From: Actinomycetota bacterium
GTDB lineage: Bacteria > Actinomycetota > Actinomycetes > S36-B12
DNA length: 46,336 bases
Direction of reading: 5' to 3'
NCBI GenBank assembly: GCA_005798555.1
Contig: SYJA01000089.1
Span: forward strand, 1 to 46,336
In this document: positions 33,099-43,909 of the stretch, in pieces
Position numbering within the stretch: position 1 is the first letter of the stretch
How the letters are laid out: the number at the start of each line of letters is the position of its first letter
Program-made: the position numbers and the translations under genes
Notes under the pieces: generated by a model
Database searches by the model: none
Told to the model about the DNA's origin: nothing
The model's input: the letters and a program-made list of their open reading frames with translations, nothing else

Positions 33099-34370
33099 TC
33101 AGAAAGCTTCCAGGGCATCCCTGATCGGCACCAATTTCGCGGCGGCTTCGGCAAGCTCAGTCTCTGGATGCGAGCCGGCGACAATTCCGCAGCCGGCGAA
33201 GGCTCGCACGGTATTAGTCGCGGAGTCGACTTCAGCGCAGCGCAAGGCGATACCGAACTCACCGTCACCTTGGGCATCAAACCACCCAACCGGTCCGGCG
33301 TATCGGCCCCGATCCATGCTTTCTAGCTCGCGGATGACTCCCAGGGCGCGCTCAGTCGGGGTTCCACAGACTGCCGCTGTTGGATGAAGTGACGCAGCGA
33401 GTGCCAGCACCGACGCGGCATCTGCCAGTCGGCCGGTGATGTCGGTGGCCAGGTGCTGCACATTTGCTAGAGCCAGTACATGTGGCCGCTCGGGCACGGT
33501 TAGGTCTGTGCAGTGGGCGGCAAGAGCACGCGCAACCGAATGCACGGCGTATTCATGCTCTTCTAGGTCCTTGCCGCTGCCAAGGAGCGCGGAGGCCAGC
33601 CCAGCGTCGGCAGCAGCGTCACCTTGGCGACGTACGGTGCCGGCAAGGACTCGACTAGTCACCAAGTCGCCGGTTCGACGCACTAGTAGCTCTGGAGTGG
33701 CACCGATTAGTCCGCCGACACTAAAAGTCCAACAGGACGGGTATTTCTCCGCGAGGTTGAGGAGCAGGTGCCGTGGGTCAAGTGCACCATCGACTTGCGC
33801 GACGACGTCACGCGCCAGGACTACTTTGTCGAGTTCGCCGGATTTAATGCGGCCGATGGCCTCGGACACCGCACCTTGCCAATTCGGTGCCGTCAGTGAG
33901 CCTTCGGCCCACCGCACCGCTGCGGGCTTCGATGGCACCGACACCGGCCGCACGGCTTTGCGGGGATCGCTGTCCGGGTCCACAACCGTTACCCAGGCTT
34001 GGCCGCCGCGGCGACCAAGGATGACTTTCGGGACGGTGATGATCGAAGTTCCAGGGTTTGGGTCGAAGGCAAATGCGGCAAAGGCCACCGGTCCGGTGCC
34101 CGGTACGTCGACGGTGTCGTCCACCTCTTTATCGGCGCACCACTTTGACCACCAGCGCTGCGCACGGCTAAAGCGTTCGGGCCCGCTGACTTCCAACTGT
34201 GCTGCCACCCCCCAGCCGACAAGGCCTTCACCGACGCGGACCCATGCCACTGGGTCGTCAATTGGCAGGCGTGCCAGGAGGTGTTCTGGGTCAGGTATCG
34301 GTCTGGTGCGCACGATGATCCGCGCGGCATCTGGAGTCGGGTCCAGCCGTGACATTGATTGGCTGGACAC
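33099..34370 (-). CDS. menF: Isochorismate synthase
   Basis: Mg-dependent conversion of chorismate to isochorismate, the entry into menaquinone synthesis. The 423-residue product belongs to the chorismate-binding (anthranilate synthase component I) family: GELDKVVLARDVV at about 195, IGATPELLVRR at about 237, SRVLAGTVRRQGD at about 252, HPTAAVCGTPTERAL at about 332, RYAGPVGWFDAQGDGEFGIALRCAEV at about 357, and AGCGIVAGSHPETELAEAAAK at about 392. Its first 150 residues are less conserved, as usual. The GTG at 34370 follows AAGGTG. Salicylate- or enterobactin-type isochorismate synthases are similar, but the men neighbours favour menaquinone. Confidence 0.92.
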   Translation of the reverse strand: MSSQSMSRLDPTPDAARIIVRTRPIPDPEHLLARLPIDDPVAWVRVGEGLVGWGVAAQLEVSGPERFSRAQRWWSKWCADKEVDDTVDVPGTGPVAFAAFAFDPNPGTSIITVPKVILGRRGGQAWVTVVDPDSDPRKAVRPVSVPSKPAAVRWAEGSLTAPNWQGAVSEAIGRIKSGELDKVVLARDVVAQVDGALDPRHLLLNLAEKYPSCWTFSVGGLIGATPELLVRRTGDLVTSRVLAGTVRRQGDAAADAGLASALLGSGKDLEEHEYAVHSVARALAAHCTDLTVPERPHVLALANVQHLATDITGRLADAASVLALAASLHPTAAVCGTPTERALGVIRELESMDRGRYAGPVGWFDAQGDGEFGIALRCAEVDSATNTVRAFAGCGIVAGSHPETELAEAAAKLVPIRDALEAF

Positions 34371-34430
34371 ATGAGCACCTTAGATGCTGGCGGCGATCGA
34401 TGCAGATCTGGTGTCTGAAAGGATGTCAGT

Positions 34431-35141
34431 GTGACGCGAGCTGATTTGACAAAGTCCCCGACCGATGTCGCCGCCATGTTTGACGGGGTCGCCAAGCGCT
34501 ACGACCGCACCAATGATGTGCTCGCACTGGGGCAAACCCGGCGCTGGCGCAAGGCGGTGGTGGCCGCGGTGGCGCCACGGGCAGGTGAGCAGATATTGGA
34601 CCTAGCAGCCGGCACCGGGACCTCAAGTTTGCCCTTCGCCCAGGCGGGCGCCGACGTCTTCCCGACCGATTTCTCTCTCGGCATGCTCCAGGTGGGCCGC
34701 CAGCGGCTGCCGCAACTGCCCTTTGTGGCCGGCGATGGGTTAGCCCTGCCCTATCGTGACTGCGCATTTGATGCCGCCACCATTTCCTTTGGGCTGCGAA
34801 ATCTGGCGGATCTAGCTGCCGGCCTGGCTGAGCTACGTCGCGTGGTGCGGCCAGGTGGCAGGTTGGTCATCTGCGAGTTCTCGCACCCAACTTGGCACCC
34901 ATTTCGCACCGTCTATACCGAGTATCTGATGAAAGCCCTGCCGGCTGTTGCGAACCGGGTCGCCAGCAACCCGGAGGCGTACGTTTATTTAGCCGAGTCC
35001 ATTAGGGCATGGCCAGATCAACAGGAGCTGGCTGCGAGGCTGCAGGAGGCGCGGTGGGGTCAGGTGCGCTGGCGCAACTTGTCAGGGGGGATCGTGGCCT
35101 TGCACCGGGCGGTTAACCCGGGGCCGGATGCCACTGCATGA
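34431..35141 (+). CDS. menG: Demethylmenaquinone methyltransferase
   Basis: SAM-dependent class I methyltransferase of the UbiE/MenG family that performs the last step of menaquinone synthesis. Features of the 236-residue product: [29 protein letters not shown] at about 14-42, SAM motif [17 protein letters not shown] at about 56, [39 protein letters not shown] at about 115-153, and a C-terminal [12 protein letters not shown]. These are the two PROSITE-type UbiE signatures. The GTG start follows AAAGGA. It is divergent from menF (60-base gap) and precedes the nuo operon. Confidence 0.95.
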   Translation: MTRADLTKSPTDVAAMFDGVAKRYDRTNDVLALGQTRRWRKAVVAAVAPRAGEQILDLAAGTGTSSLPFAQAGADVFPTDFSLGMLQVGRQRLPQLPFVAGDGLALPYRDCAFDAATISFGLRNLADLAAGLAELRRVVRPGGRLVICEFSHPTWHPFRTVYTEYLMKALPAVANRVASNPEAYVYLAESIRAWPDQQELAARLQEARWGQVRWRNLSGGIVALHRAVNPGPDATA

Positions 35142-35157
35142 GCCTGCTAGCGGGCAC

Positions 35158-35189
35158 TATGCTTATCGTGGTAGTGAAGAAATTCACAA
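35158..35189 (+). promoter_or_regulatory. Rex operator and candidate -10 upstream of nuoA
   Basis: TAGTGAAGAAATTCACAA (35172-35189) matches the Rex consensus TTGTGAA-N4-TTCACAA at 13 of 14 fixed positions. TATGCT (35158-35163), a TANNNT -10, lies eight bases upstream, so the operator would sit on the transcription start of the nuo operon. No convincing -35 was found. The nuoA start is 88 bases further on. Confidence 0.72.
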
Positions 35190-35276
35190 GCGCGCAAAGT
35201 GGACGACGAATACGGCCCAGCATGACGATCCGGGACACAAAACCAATCGGCACCTGCAAGGAGTGATTGAGCAGCG

Positions 35277-35636
35277 GTGAACGTGTACACGCCGATTCTG
35301 GTTCTCGGAATTCTTGCATTCGCCTTTGCCGTCTTTTCCGTCGCCGCCGCCACATTCACCGGCCCAAAGCGATACAACAGGGCCAAGTACGACGCGTACG
35401 AATGTGGTATCGAGCCGACACCACAACCGGTGGGTGGTGGTCGATTCCCGGTGAAGTACTACCTCACCGCGATGTTGTTCATCGTGTTCGACATTGAAAT
35501 AGTCTTTCTGTATCCGTGGGCAGTCGCATTCGATCGACTTGCGATTTTTGGCCTAATTGAAATGCTGGTGTTCATCGTCACTTTGCTAGTGGTGTACGCC
35601 TACGTATGGCGTCGACGCGGACTTGAGTGGGACTGA
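35277..35636 (+). CDS. nuoA: NADH-quinone oxidoreductase subunit A
   Basis: Small membrane subunit of complex I, 119 residues with three helices. The conserved loop [46 protein letters not shown] carries the family signature (ECG...FxVxFY...FxxFDxExxFLYPW). The GTG start follows AAGGAG (35259-35264). First gene of the nuo operon, downstream of a Rex-type site. Confidence 0.96.
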   Translation: MNVYTPILVLGILAFAFAVFSVAAATFTGPKRYNRAKYDAYECGIEPTPQPVGGGRFPVKYYLTAMLFIVFDIEIVFLYPWAVAFDRLAIFGLIEMLVFIVTLLVVYAYVWRRRGLEWD

Positions 35637-35646
35637 CGGGAAAATC

Positions 35647-36201
35647 ATGGGACTAGAAGAAGCATTGCCATCCGGTGTCTTGTTGACAACCGTTGAAAAA
35701 GTAGCCGGCTACGCACGTAAGGGCTCGCTATGGCCGGCCACGTTCGGTTTGGCATGTTGCGCCATTGAGATGATGGCAAGTGGTGGCGCGCGGTATGACC
35801 TAGCCCGCTTCGGCATGGAGGTGTTCCGGGCCTCACCACGTCAAGCTGATCTGATGATCGTCGCCGGCCGCGTCAGCCAAAAGATGGCGCCGGTGCTTCG
35901 ACAGGTTTATGACCAAATGCCCGGCCCGAAGTGGGTACTGGCTATGGGCGTTTGCGCATCAAGCGGTGGCATGTTCAACAACTACGCAATCGTTCAAGGC
36001 GTCGACCACGTAGTACCGGTGGACATCTACCTGCCGGGTTGCCCGCCGCGTCCGGAGATGTTGATCGATGCGATTTTGAAGCTGCATGACCAAATCCAAG
36101 ACACCAAGCTCGGGGTTAACCGCAAGGCCGAGATCCGCGCCCTGGAATCAGCGGCACTCACGGCGCCGGCGACTTTGGAGATGAAGGGGCTGCTTAGGTG
36201 A
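35647..36201 (+). CDS. nuoB: NADH-quinone oxidoreductase subunit B
   Basis: Peripheral-arm subunit that holds the terminal 4Fe-4S cluster N2, which passes electrons to quinone. The 184-residue product has [11 protein letters not shown] (tandem Cys at about 37-38), [12 protein letters not shown] at about 103 and LPGCPPRPE at about 133, the four cluster cysteines. The start [17 protein letters not shown] matches actinobacterial NuoB; an upstream frame start at 35623 overlaps nuoA and is rejected. Confidence 0.97.
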   Translation: MGLEEALPSGVLLTTVEKVAGYARKGSLWPATFGLACCAIEMMASGGARYDLARFGMEVFRASPRQADLMIVAGRVSQKMAPVLRQVYDQMPGPKWVLAMGVCASSGGMFNNYAIVQGVDHVVPVDIYLPGCPPRPEMLIDAILKLHDQIQDTKLGVNRKAEIRALESAALTAPATLEMKGLLR

Positions 36202-36902
36202 CAAGCGACCAGCTCCCGGTGGTTCCCGACGGGGTTTCGCAAATTGACATCATTGACGTCCAGCACGGGGCATTTGGCATCCACGGTTCCGGCGACACCA
36301 GTGGTTTTGGCGGGCTGATCGACCCTCGGGTGCTCCCGGTGGCGAGCTTGCCGCCCTACGGCGGCTGGTTTGACGACCTAGCTGAAGAACTCGAGCTGTC
36401 GCTGAGCGCCCGGGGTACTCCAATGCCGAGTGCGGTCGAAAAAGTCGTGGTTGATCGTGGTGAAATCACCTTCTTCGTCAGTCGAGAGCACCTAATTGGT
36501 TTTGCCACGGCCCTTCGCGATGAGCCCGGACTACGGTTCGAGTTTTGCAGTGGGGTGAGCGGGGTGCACTACCCAAATGACATCGGGCGCGAACTTCATG
36601 CCGTGTATCATTTTCTGTCAATTACCTACAACCGTCGCATTCGCGTTGAGGTGGCGGCTCCGGATCTAGATCCGCACATCCCGTCGTTGGTGGCGCTGTA
36701 CCCCACCAATGATTGGCATGAGCGCGAGACCTGGGATTTCTTCGGGATTATCTTTGACGGGCACCCGTTCTTGACTCGGATAGAAATGCCCGATGACTGG
36801 CCGGGTCACCCACAGCGCAAGGACTACCCACTTGGTGGGATCCCGGTGGAATACAAAGGCGCGACCATCCCGCCGCCGGATCAGCGGAGGGCTTACAACT
36901 AA
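36198..36902 (+). CDS. nuoC: NADH-quinone oxidoreductase subunit C
   Basis: Complex I 30-kDa-type subunit in the connecting module, 234 residues. The family signature is visible in [40 protein letters not shown] at about 175-214. The N-terminal 60 residues are variable, as in other actinobacteria. The GTG overlaps the nuoB stop by four bases, and the stop overlaps the nuoD ATG by one base. Confidence 0.96.
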   Translation: MTSDQLPVVPDGVSQIDIIDVQHGAFGIHGSGDTSGFGGLIDPRVLPVASLPPYGGWFDDLAEELELSLSARGTPMPSAVEKVVVDRGEITFFVSREHLIGFATALRDEPGLRFEFCSGVSGVHYPNDIGRELHAVYHFLSITYNRRIRVEVAAPDLDPHIPSLVALYPTNDWHERETWDFFGIIFDGHPFLTRIEMPDDWPGHPQRKDYPLGGIPVEYKGATIPPPDQRRAYN

Positions 36903-38239
36903 TGACGACCGATCACCTGAGTGATCCTTACGCCAGCTCATATGAATCAGGCGATGAGACCATCTACAACGTTTCCGGCGGCGACTGGGACACCATCACG
37001 GCTGCGCCTGATGGTGAGAAAGAGCGCATCGTCGTAAACATGGGCCCTCAGCACCCCTCAACCCACGGCGTGCTTCGACTCATAGTCGAACTCGATGGCG
37101 AGACCGTAACCCAGGCCAGATGTGGCATCGGATACCTGCACACCGGTATCGAGAAGAACATGGAGTTCCGCTCCTGGGTTCAAGGTGTAACTTTCGTCAC
37201 CCGAATGGATTACCTGTCACCGTTCTTCAATGAGACGGTTTACTGCCTTGCGGTCGAAAAACTTCTCGGCGTCACGGATCAAATTCCAGAACGCGCCAGT
37301 GCGATTCGGGTGCTGATGATGGAGCTGAACCGGATCTCATCGCACCTAGTGGCGCTGGCAACCGGTGGCATGGAACTTGGCGCGCTAACGGCCATGATCT
37401 TCGGTTTCCGTGAGCGCGAATTGATCCTTGATGTATTTGAGATGGTGACTGGGCTGCGAATGAACAGCGCATTCATCCGTCCCGGCGGCGTAGCCCAAGA
37501 TCTACCGGCCGATGGTGTTTCGAAAATCCGCGAGATGCTGCCGCTGTTGCGCAAGCGGCTGAAGGACACCACCGATCTTTTGGTCGATAATTCAATCTGG
37601 CTGGGCCGCACCTCAGGTATTGGGTACCTAGACCTGACTGGCTGCATGGCCCTTGGGGTTTCCGGACCGGTGCTACGGGCTACCGGATTACCCCATGATC
37701 TGCGCAAGAGCCAGCCGTATTGCGGGTACGAAACCTATGATTTCGACGTCGTCACCCAAACCACCTGCGATGCCTATGGCCGATTCCTGATTCGCGTGGG
37801 CGAGATGCAGCAGTCCATGCGCATTGTGGAACAGGCACTTGATCGGCTTGCGCGGCCGGGCCCGGTCATGATCGCGGATAAGCGGATCGCCTGGCCAGCG
37901 CAATTGGTAATTGGAGCTGATGGTCAAGGCAACTCCACGGACCATATTCGCGAGATTATGGCTGAGTCCATGGAAGCCCTGATTCACCACTTCAAGTTGG
38001 TCACCGAAGGGTTCAAAGTTCCAGTCGGTCAGGTCTACACGGCGATTGAGTCACCGCGCGGTGAACTCGGTTGTCACCTTGTTAGCGCGGGTGGTACCCG
38101 GCCGTACCGGGCCCACTTCCGTGATCCGTCATTTACCAACCTGCAGTCTGTGGCAGCGATGAGCGAGGGCGGTCAGGTGGCGGATTTAATTGCCGCCGTC
38201 GCCAGCATTGATCCTGTCATGGGCGGGGTCGACCGGTAG
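36902..38239 (+). CDS. nuoD: NADH-quinone oxidoreductase subunit D
   Basis: Complex I 49-kDa-type subunit that forms the quinone-binding pocket with NuoB, 445 residues. Landmarks are [24 protein letters not shown] at about 40-63, [16 protein letters not shown] at about 78, [21 protein letters not shown] at about 102, and the C-terminal [36 protein letters not shown]. The last segment ends in PVMGGVDR (usually DPVMGEVDR). It is a separate gene, not fused to nuoC. Confidence 0.97.
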   Translation: MTTDHLSDPYASSYESGDETIYNVSGGDWDTITAAPDGEKERIVVNMGPQHPSTHGVLRLIVELDGETVTQARCGIGYLHTGIEKNMEFRSWVQGVTFVTRMDYLSPFFNETVYCLAVEKLLGVTDQIPERASAIRVLMMELNRISSHLVALATGGMELGALTAMIFGFRERELILDVFEMVTGLRMNSAFIRPGGVAQDLPADGVSKIREMLPLLRKRLKDTTDLLVDNSIWLGRTSGIGYLDLTGCMALGVSGPVLRATGLPHDLRKSQPYCGYETYDFDVVTQTTCDAYGRFLIRVGEMQQSMRIVEQALDRLARPGPVMIADKRIAWPAQLVIGADGQGNSTDHIREIMAESMEALIHHFKLVTEGFKVPVGQVYTAIESPRGELGCHLVSAGGTRPYRAHFRDPSFTNLQSVAAMSEGGQVADLIAAVASIDPVMGGVDR

Positions 38240-38269
38240 CCACAACGAAAACGAGAGCGACGTAGACCA

Positions 38270-38926
38270 ATGACTATCAGTGCGGAAACCCGCGGCCAGC
38301 TGCGCGAACTCGCTGCGCGATACCCGAAATCGCGATCGGCATTGCTCCCGATGCTGCACCTTGTGCAAAGCGTTGATGACGAGGTCACTTCCGAGGGAAT
38401 AAACGTTTGTGCGGAGATTCTCGGCATCACGTCGGCTGAGGTCACCGCGGTCGCGACTTTCTACACTATGTACAAACGCAAGCCTGTTGGCAAGCATCAC
38501 ATCGGAGTTTGCACTAACACCTTGTGCGGATTACTCGGCGGTGATGCGGTTTACTCGGCGCTGAGCGAACGGCTCGGTATCGGTCACAATGAACCCAGTC
38601 CCGACGGTCAATTTTGGCTTGAGCACATCGAATGCCAGGCGGCGTGCACGCACGCGCCGGTAATGACCGTTGACTGGGAATACATGGACGATGTCACCCC
38701 GGCCAGTGCGGTAGCGGTGGTGGATCGACTTGCTCGCGGTGAGCAGGTTGAGTCAACCCGCGGGCCGGTGATTCGGGATTTCCAGGCGACCGAGCACACT
38801 TTGGCGTTCCCGATGGATGGCTTGGTCAATGATGGCGCGGCCGTGGATGCGAAAATGCTGGAAGGGCTTCGACTCGCGAACGAGCGTGGCATGAGTGCTG
38901 CTTCGATACCGGCGGGGGATGCCTGA
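38270..38926 (+). CDS. nuoE: NADH-quinone oxidoreductase subunit E
   Basis: 24-kDa-type subunit with the 2Fe-2S cluster N1a, thioredoxin-like fold, 218 residues. Cluster ligands are seen in IGVCTNTLCGLLGG at about 80 and HIECQAACTHAPVMTVDWEYMDD at about 124. A C-terminal extension of about 60 residues beyond the cluster domain is typical of actinobacteria. The gap from nuoD is 30 bases, the largest inside the operon except nuoK-nuoL. Confidence 0.96.
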   Translation: MTISAETRGQLRELAARYPKSRSALLPMLHLVQSVDDEVTSEGINVCAEILGITSAEVTAVATFYTMYKRKPVGKHHIGVCTNTLCGLLGGDAVYSALSERLGIGHNEPSPDGQFWLEHIECQAACTHAPVMTVDWEYMDDVTPASAVAVVDRLARGEQVESTRGPVIRDFQATEHTLAFPMDGLVNDGAAVDAKMLEGLRLANERGMSAASIPAGDA

Positions 38927-40239
38927 TGATCACTACCGGGTTGACCCCAATCATCACTGAACACTGGGATAAGCCAGATCTTTATACGATTGAAGGCTAC
39001 CGCCGCGTTGGCGGCTACCAGGGCCTTGCTACCGCGATGAAGATGGATCCCGACGCAATCATCGGGCAGATCAAGGATTCCGGGTTGCGCGGGCGTGGCG
39101 GCGCGGGCGTCCCGACCGGCATGAAGTGGGGATTCGTCCCGCAAAACGATGGCAAGCCCCATTACCTGGTTGTCAATGCGGATGAATCCGAGCCCGGTGC
39201 CTGCAAAGACATTCCGATCATGTTGGCGAATCCGCATGCACTTGTTGAAGGCGTAATAATCTCGTCATATGCCATCAGAGCCAGCCATGCCTTTATTTAC
39301 ATCCGCGGCGAGGTGCCACATGCCATCCGCAAGGTCGCTAATGCGGTAGCAGAAGCACGGGCGGCCGGGCTCATCGGCGACAATATTTTTGGCAGTGGAT
39401 TTTCATTGGATGTCGTGGTCCACGCGGGCGCCGGTGCCTACATCTGTGGTGAAGAGACGGCCCTGCTGGATTCCCTTGAGGGTTATCGCGGGCAGCCCCG
39501 ATTAAAGCCGCCATTTCCTGCAGTCGCTGGACTCTACGCCTCGCCAACTGTGATCAACAACGTTGAAACCATTGCTAATATCCCGTACATCATCGATAGA
39601 GGTGTGCCGTGGTTTCGTCAATTCGGTACCGAGAAATCCCCGGGCTTCAAAGTTTTCCCGATCTCCGGCCACGTGGTGCGCCCCGGTATCTACGAGGCGC
39701 CACTTGGGATCACCATGCGCGAACTACTTGAATATGCCGGTGGCATCAGGGGCGGTGGTGAGGTCAAGTTCTGGCTACCCGGTGGCTCATCGGTGCCAAT
39801 GTTGACAGCCGAGCACCTTGATATCCCGTTGACTTATGAGGACATGGCCGCGGCAGGCACGATGCTCGGCACGGGCACCCCGATGTTGTTCGACAACACG
39901 GTCAGCGTCGTCAAGGCTGTCACACGCTGGCTTGATTTCTACAAGCATGAGTCATGTGGCAAGTGCACACCATGTCGTGAGGGCACCTACTGGATCACCG
40001 GAGTGCTCGAGAAGTTCGAGCACGGACGTGGCACGGGAGCAGAGGTCGACACCTTGGTGAACCTGTGCTCGCAGATCGCCGGTCGATCCTTCTGCGCCCT
40101 CGGCGACGCTGCCGCAACTCCGTATCCAGCGGCGCTCAAGTACTTCCGAGCGGAGTTCGAGGCAGCCACTTCAACTTCAGCGGATGAGCAATTCAACCCG
40201 GTTGCGTCCTACGTCTTTGCGGAAGCGGCAACCCGATGA
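38926..40239 (+). CDS. nuoF: NADH-quinone oxidoreductase subunit F
   Basis: 51-kDa-type subunit that binds NADH, FMN and 4Fe-4S cluster N3; entry point of electrons. The 437-residue product has GLRGRGGAGVPTGMKWGFV at about 55-73 (NADH/FMN Gly-rich loop), VVNADESEPGACKD at about 83, GAGAYICGEETALLDSLEG at about 167 and the cluster motif ESCGKCTPCREGTYW at about 341 with a later SFCALGDAA. The ATG overlaps the nuoE stop by one base. Confidence 0.97.
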   Translation: MITTGLTPIITEHWDKPDLYTIEGYRRVGGYQGLATAMKMDPDAIIGQIKDSGLRGRGGAGVPTGMKWGFVPQNDGKPHYLVVNADESEPGACKDIPIMLANPHALVEGVIISSYAIRASHAFIYIRGEVPHAIRKVANAVAEARAAGLIGDNIFGSGFSLDVVVHAGAGAYICGEETALLDSLEGYRGQPRLKPPFPAVAGLYASPTVINNVETIANIPYIIDRGVPWFRQFGTEKSPGFKVFPISGHVVRPGIYEAPLGITMRELLEYAGGIRGGGEVKFWLPGGSSVPMLTAEHLDIPLTYEDMAAAGTMLGTGTPMLFDNTVSVVKAVTRWLDFYKHESCGKCTPCREGTYWITGVLEKFEHGRGTGAEVDTLVNLCSQIAGRSFCALGDAAATPYPAALKYFRAEFEAATSTSADEQFNPVASYVFAEAATR

Positions 40240-42611
40240 CCATGACTAGCAATGCCGGATCAGATCTCACCCCGCAGGTGGAGCTGGTGACAGTCGTAGT
40301 CGACGGCGTAGCAATCGAGATTCCAAAGGGCACCCTCGTTATCCGGGCCGCGGAGTTGCTCGGGATTGAGATCCCGCGCTTTTGCGATCACCCGCTCCTT
40401 GATCCAGTAGCCGCCTGCCGGATGTGCCTGGTGGATATCGGGGGCGTGCCGAAGCCGCAGCCAGCGTGTGCGCAGGTGGTCTCTGATGGTATGCAGGTGC
40501 GGACTCAATTGACTTCGCCGGTTGCGCGTGACGCCCAAGAAGGGGTGATGGAGTTCCTGCTCTTGAACCACCCGCTTGACTGCCCAGTTTGCGATAAGGG
40601 TGGTGAGTGCCCACTTCAAAATCAGGCAATGACCGCCGGCCGGCCGGAGTCACGGTTTGGTGAGGTGAAACGAACTTTCCCCAAGCCGATTAATGTCAGC
40701 GCACAGATCTTGCTAGACCGGGAACGTTGTGTCTCCTGTGCTAGGTGCACCCGCTTCGCAGAGCAGATCGCCGGCGACCCAATGCTGGAGCTACTAGAGC
40801 GCGGATCCAATCAGCAAGTTGGCACTGCGGTGGATCAGCCATTCGATTCATATTTCTCAGGCAACACCGTTCAGATCTGCCCGGTGGGTGCATTGACAAG
40901 TGCGGCGTACCGGTTCAGGTCGCGACCATTTGATCTTGTCTCGGTGCCCACAACATGTGAACACTGCGCGTCTGGTTGCTCACTTCGAACCGACCATCGA
41001 CGCGGTACCGTTACTCGCCGGTTGGCATGGGATGAGCCGGCGGTGAATGAGGAATGGAACTGCGATAAAGGTCGGTTTGCATTCACCTACCAAGAGCAGG
41101 GCCGAGTGACCACGCCATTGATTCGTGAAGACGGTCAACTTCGAGTGGCATCGTGGCCGGAGGCTCTAGACTTTGCGGCCCGCGGATTGTCCGCCGCCTC
41201 AAGCCACGGTGTGCTCGTTGGCGGTCGTTCGACCGTTGAAGATGCCTACGCTTACGCCCGCTTCGCGAGGGTTGCTCTCAAAACCGACAATATCGATTTC
41301 CGGGTGCGCGATTCATCGGATGAAGAAGCCCAGTTCTTACGCTCTGCGGTCGCGGGTACGGCGGTCCGCACGACTTACGAGACTCTTGAGCAAGCCCCGG
41401 TCGTCTTGCTGATCGCATTCGAGCCGGAGGATGAATCACCCATTGTCTTTCTACGCCTGCGCAAGGCGGCGCGGGGTGGGACCCGGGTTTACTCTGTCGG
41501 CCCGGTCGCTACGCGCGGCTTGGCCAAAATGGGTGGAACCTTGTTACCGGCAAAGCCCGGTGCGGAACCCGCTGTGCTCGCTGAGCTGGCTGAGCAGGTG
41601 CGCGCGGAGCTGCAGGCACGTGGTGCGGTGATCATGGTGGGCGAACGCATCGCCGGTATCGAGGGCGGTGCGACGGCGGTACTGCAGTTAGCCCAGGCCA
41701 CTGGGGCGGCCCTGGCTTGGGTTCCGCGGCGGGCCGGGGAGCGCGGCGCACTGGATGCCGGCGCACTCGCCGGACTCCTGCCAGGTGGCCGTCCGCTAAC
41801 CGAGGACAGGGCTCGGGCGGCGGTGGCTGCCGCCTGGGGGGTTGATTCGTTGCCGGCAACTGTCGGCTTGGCCGGAACAGAGCTACTGGCAGCAGCCAGG
41901 GACAGCTCGATCGGCGCACTGATCACCGGCGGTGTTGAACTTGGCGACCTTGCGGATCAAAGTCTTGGTCGCGCCGGGCTCGAGGCCGCGGGGTTCGTGG
42001 TCGCACTTGAAAACCATCACTCGGCTGTCACCGATCTAGCCGATGTCGTCTTCCCGGTTGCAGTTGTTACTGAAAAGGCCGGAACCTTCATGAACTGGGA
42101 GGGGCGGCCGCGACCGTTTGCCCAGACCTTCAAGGACGCCCTCGTGATGTCGGACGCGGTAGTCCTTGGGATGCTGGCGAAGGCAATGAATATTGCCGTA
42201 GGTGCCAGTGACGTGGCTGGGATTCGGCGGGAACTCGGTGCGCTTGGGGCCTGGAACGGTCCGCGCGTGGAGCGGCCGAACGTGCCCGCGGGCCAGGTGG
42301 CTGAAGGTGCGCATCTGGTAGCCACTTGGCGCGCACTGATCGATAACGGCGTAATGCAGGAGGGCGAGCCGTACCTGGCAGCCACAGCGCACCCGGTCGC
42401 GGCTACGGTTTCGGCCACCACCGCCGGTGCCTTGGGTAACCCGGAGTCGGTAACCGTAACCGGGCCACTTGGCTCCGTTACGGTGCCGCTGGAAATCGGC
42501 GAAGTCATTGACGGTGTCGTGTGCCTTCCCCTTAACTCCCCAGGCTGTGTCCTCTATCGTGATCTTGGTGTTCGATCGGGACAAGCCGTTACCATCAAAG
42601 GCACGGGATGA
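40236..42611 (+). CDS. nuoG: NADH-quinone oxidoreductase subunit G
   Basis: 75-kDa-type subunit carrying several iron-sulfur clusters, 791 residues. The N-terminal 2Fe-2S ferredoxin domain has [21 protein letters not shown] and PACAQ. Next come the [15 protein letters not shown] His/Cys motif and [14 protein letters not shown] with [11 protein letters not shown]. The molybdopterin-like domain then brings the extra N7-type ligands [14 protein letters not shown] and [10 protein letters not shown] at about 239-280. The remainder is the degenerate molybdopterin oxidoreductase domain. Retention of N7 cysteines is usual for actinobacteria and E. coli but is lost in many other groups. Confidence 0.96.
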   Translation: MTMTSNAGSDLTPQVELVTVVVDGVAIEIPKGTLVIRAAELLGIEIPRFCDHPLLDPVAACRMCLVDIGGVPKPQPACAQVVSDGMQVRTQLTSPVARDAQEGVMEFLLLNHPLDCPVCDKGGECPLQNQAMTAGRPESRFGEVKRTFPKPINVSAQILLDRERCVSCARCTRFAEQIAGDPMLELLERGSNQQVGTAVDQPFDSYFSGNTVQICPVGALTSAAYRFRSRPFDLVSVPTTCEHCASGCSLRTDHRRGTVTRRLAWDEPAVNEEWNCDKGRFAFTYQEQGRVTTPLIREDGQLRVASWPEALDFAARGLSAASSHGVLVGGRSTVEDAYAYARFARVALKTDNIDFRVRDSSDEEAQFLRSAVAGTAVRTTYETLEQAPVVLLIAFEPEDESPIVFLRLRKAARGGTRVYSVGPVATRGLAKMGGTLLPAKPGAEPAVLAELAEQVRAELQARGAVIMVGERIAGIEGGATAVLQLAQATGAALAWVPRRAGERGALDAGALAGLLPGGRPLTEDRARAAVAAAWGVDSLPATVGLAGTELLAAARDSSIGALITGGVELGDLADQSLGRAGLEAAGFVVALENHHSAVTDLADVVFPVAVVTEKAGTFMNWEGRPRPFAQTFKDALVMSDAVVLGMLAKAMNIAVGASDVAGIRRELGALGAWNGPRVERPNVPAGQVAEGAHLVATWRALIDNGVMQEGEPYLAATAHPVAATVSATTAGALGNPESVTVTGPLGSVTVPLEIGEVIDGVVCLPLNSPGCVLYRDLGVRSGQAVTIKGTG

Positions 42612-43909
42612 CCGAATCACAGTTCGGGGTTTTCGGCATTGACCCGTGGTGGTTGGTGCTGCTCAAAGTGCTCGCAATATTCGTGATGCTGGTCCTTCTG
42701 ACCTTGTTCACGATTTGGTGGGAGCGGCGGGTAGTTTCGCGGATGCAGAACCGCATCGGACCAAACCGCGTTGGCCCATTCGGCCTATTGCAGTCGTTGA
42801 TGGATGGTTTCAAGCTCGCCTTGAAAGAAGAAATTATTCCGAAAGCCGCGCACCTCGGGGTCTATTGGATCGCCCCGGTGATTTCGGCCACCGCGGCGTT
42901 CTTGGCCTTCGCTGTCATTCCATTCGGTCCGACGGTATCGATTTTCGGAGTCGAGACGCCACTGCAACTCACGGACTTTCCGGTTTCGGTTCTCTATATC
43001 CTAGCCATCGCCTCGATCGGCATTTATGGGATCGTGCTAGCGGGGTGGTCATCCGGTTCCACTTACCCGCTCCTTGGCGGATTACGCTCGAGTGCCCAGA
43101 TGATCTCTTACGAGATCGCAATGGGGATGTCCTTCGTCGCGGTGTTCTTGTACGCCGGTTCGATGGCTACTTCAGAGATTGTCTCGGCGCAGGAGCCCAT
43201 CTGGTTCGCGGTGATCTTGCTGCCTTCCTTCCTGATCTACGTAACGTCAATGGTTGGCGAAACCAACCGGGCGCCGTTTGATCTCCCGGAGGCCGAAGGC
43301 GAATTGGTCGGTGGGTTCCACACCGAATACTCCTCGTTGAAGTTCGCAATGTTCTTCTTGGCTGAGTACATAAACATGGTCACCGTCTCCGCATTGGCTA
43401 CGACCTTGTTCCTGGGTGGCTGGCTGGCTCCGTGGCCGCTGTCCCTTTGGGAGTCGGCGAATACCGGCTGGTGGCCGCTGCTTTGGTGGTTGGCCAAGGT
43501 TCAGATCTTTATCTTCATCTTCATCTGGCTACGGGCCACGCTGCCGCGTCTTCGCTACGACCAATTCATGAAGTTTGGCTGGAAGGTACTGATACCGGCC
43601 TCGATTATCTGGATCATGATCGTGGCTGCTGCTCGGGTATTGCGAAATGACATTGACTTCAGCAACCGAGAGTTACTGATTATCGGAGCGGTGGTAATCG
43701 CAGTGCTCCTGGTGGGCTCTTGGCTGGCTCAGGTGGTCATTGACCGCCGAGACACAGCGCGCAAACTGGCGCTTGAGGAGATCGAAAACCGAGCCTATGA
43801 CCCGATCGCGGGTGGTTTTCCAGTGCCGCCGGTGCCCGGGCAGCAGGCCGTGCTCACATCACGTAGGACGGCTAGCCCCGTAGTGCAACAGGAGGCCATC
43901 GATGGCTGA
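42608..43909 (+). CDS. nuoH: NADH-quinone oxidoreductase subunit H
   Basis: Membrane subunit that forms part of the quinone cavity and the start of the proton path; 433 residues, about eight to nine helices. Conserved blocks are [42 protein letters not shown] at about 36-78, [17 protein letters not shown] at about 157, and [26 protein letters not shown] at about 218-243. A hydrophilic C-terminal tail of about 60 residues extends past the last helix, as in other actinobacteria. It overlaps nuoG by four bases and nuoI by eight. Confidence 0.97.
   Translation: MTESQFGVFGIDPWWLVLLKVLAIFVMLVLLTLFTIWWERRVVSRMQNRIGPNRVGPFGLLQSLMDGFKLALKEEIIPKAAHLGVYWIAPVISATAAFLAFAVIPFGPTVSIFGVETPLQLTDFPVSVLYILAIASIGIYGIVLAGWSSGSTYPLLGGLRSSAQMISYEIAMGMSFVAVFLYAGSMATSEIVSAQEPIWFAVILLPSFLIYVTSMVGETNRAPFDLPEAEGELVGGFHTEYSSLKFAMFFLAEYINMVTVSALATTLFLGGWLAPWPLSLWESANTGWWPLLWWLAKVQIFIFIFIWLRATLPRLRYDQFMKFGWKVLIPASIIWIMIVAAARVLRNDIDFSNRELLIIGAVVIAVLLVGSWLAQVVIDRRDTARKLALEEIENRAYDPIAGGFPVPPVPGQQAVLTSRRTASPVVQQEAIDG

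Noticed and set aside
33436-34374. 312-codon plus-strand open frame opposite menF
   Set aside because: Low-complexity S/T/R/P-rich shadow translation; menF on the other strand is unmistakable.
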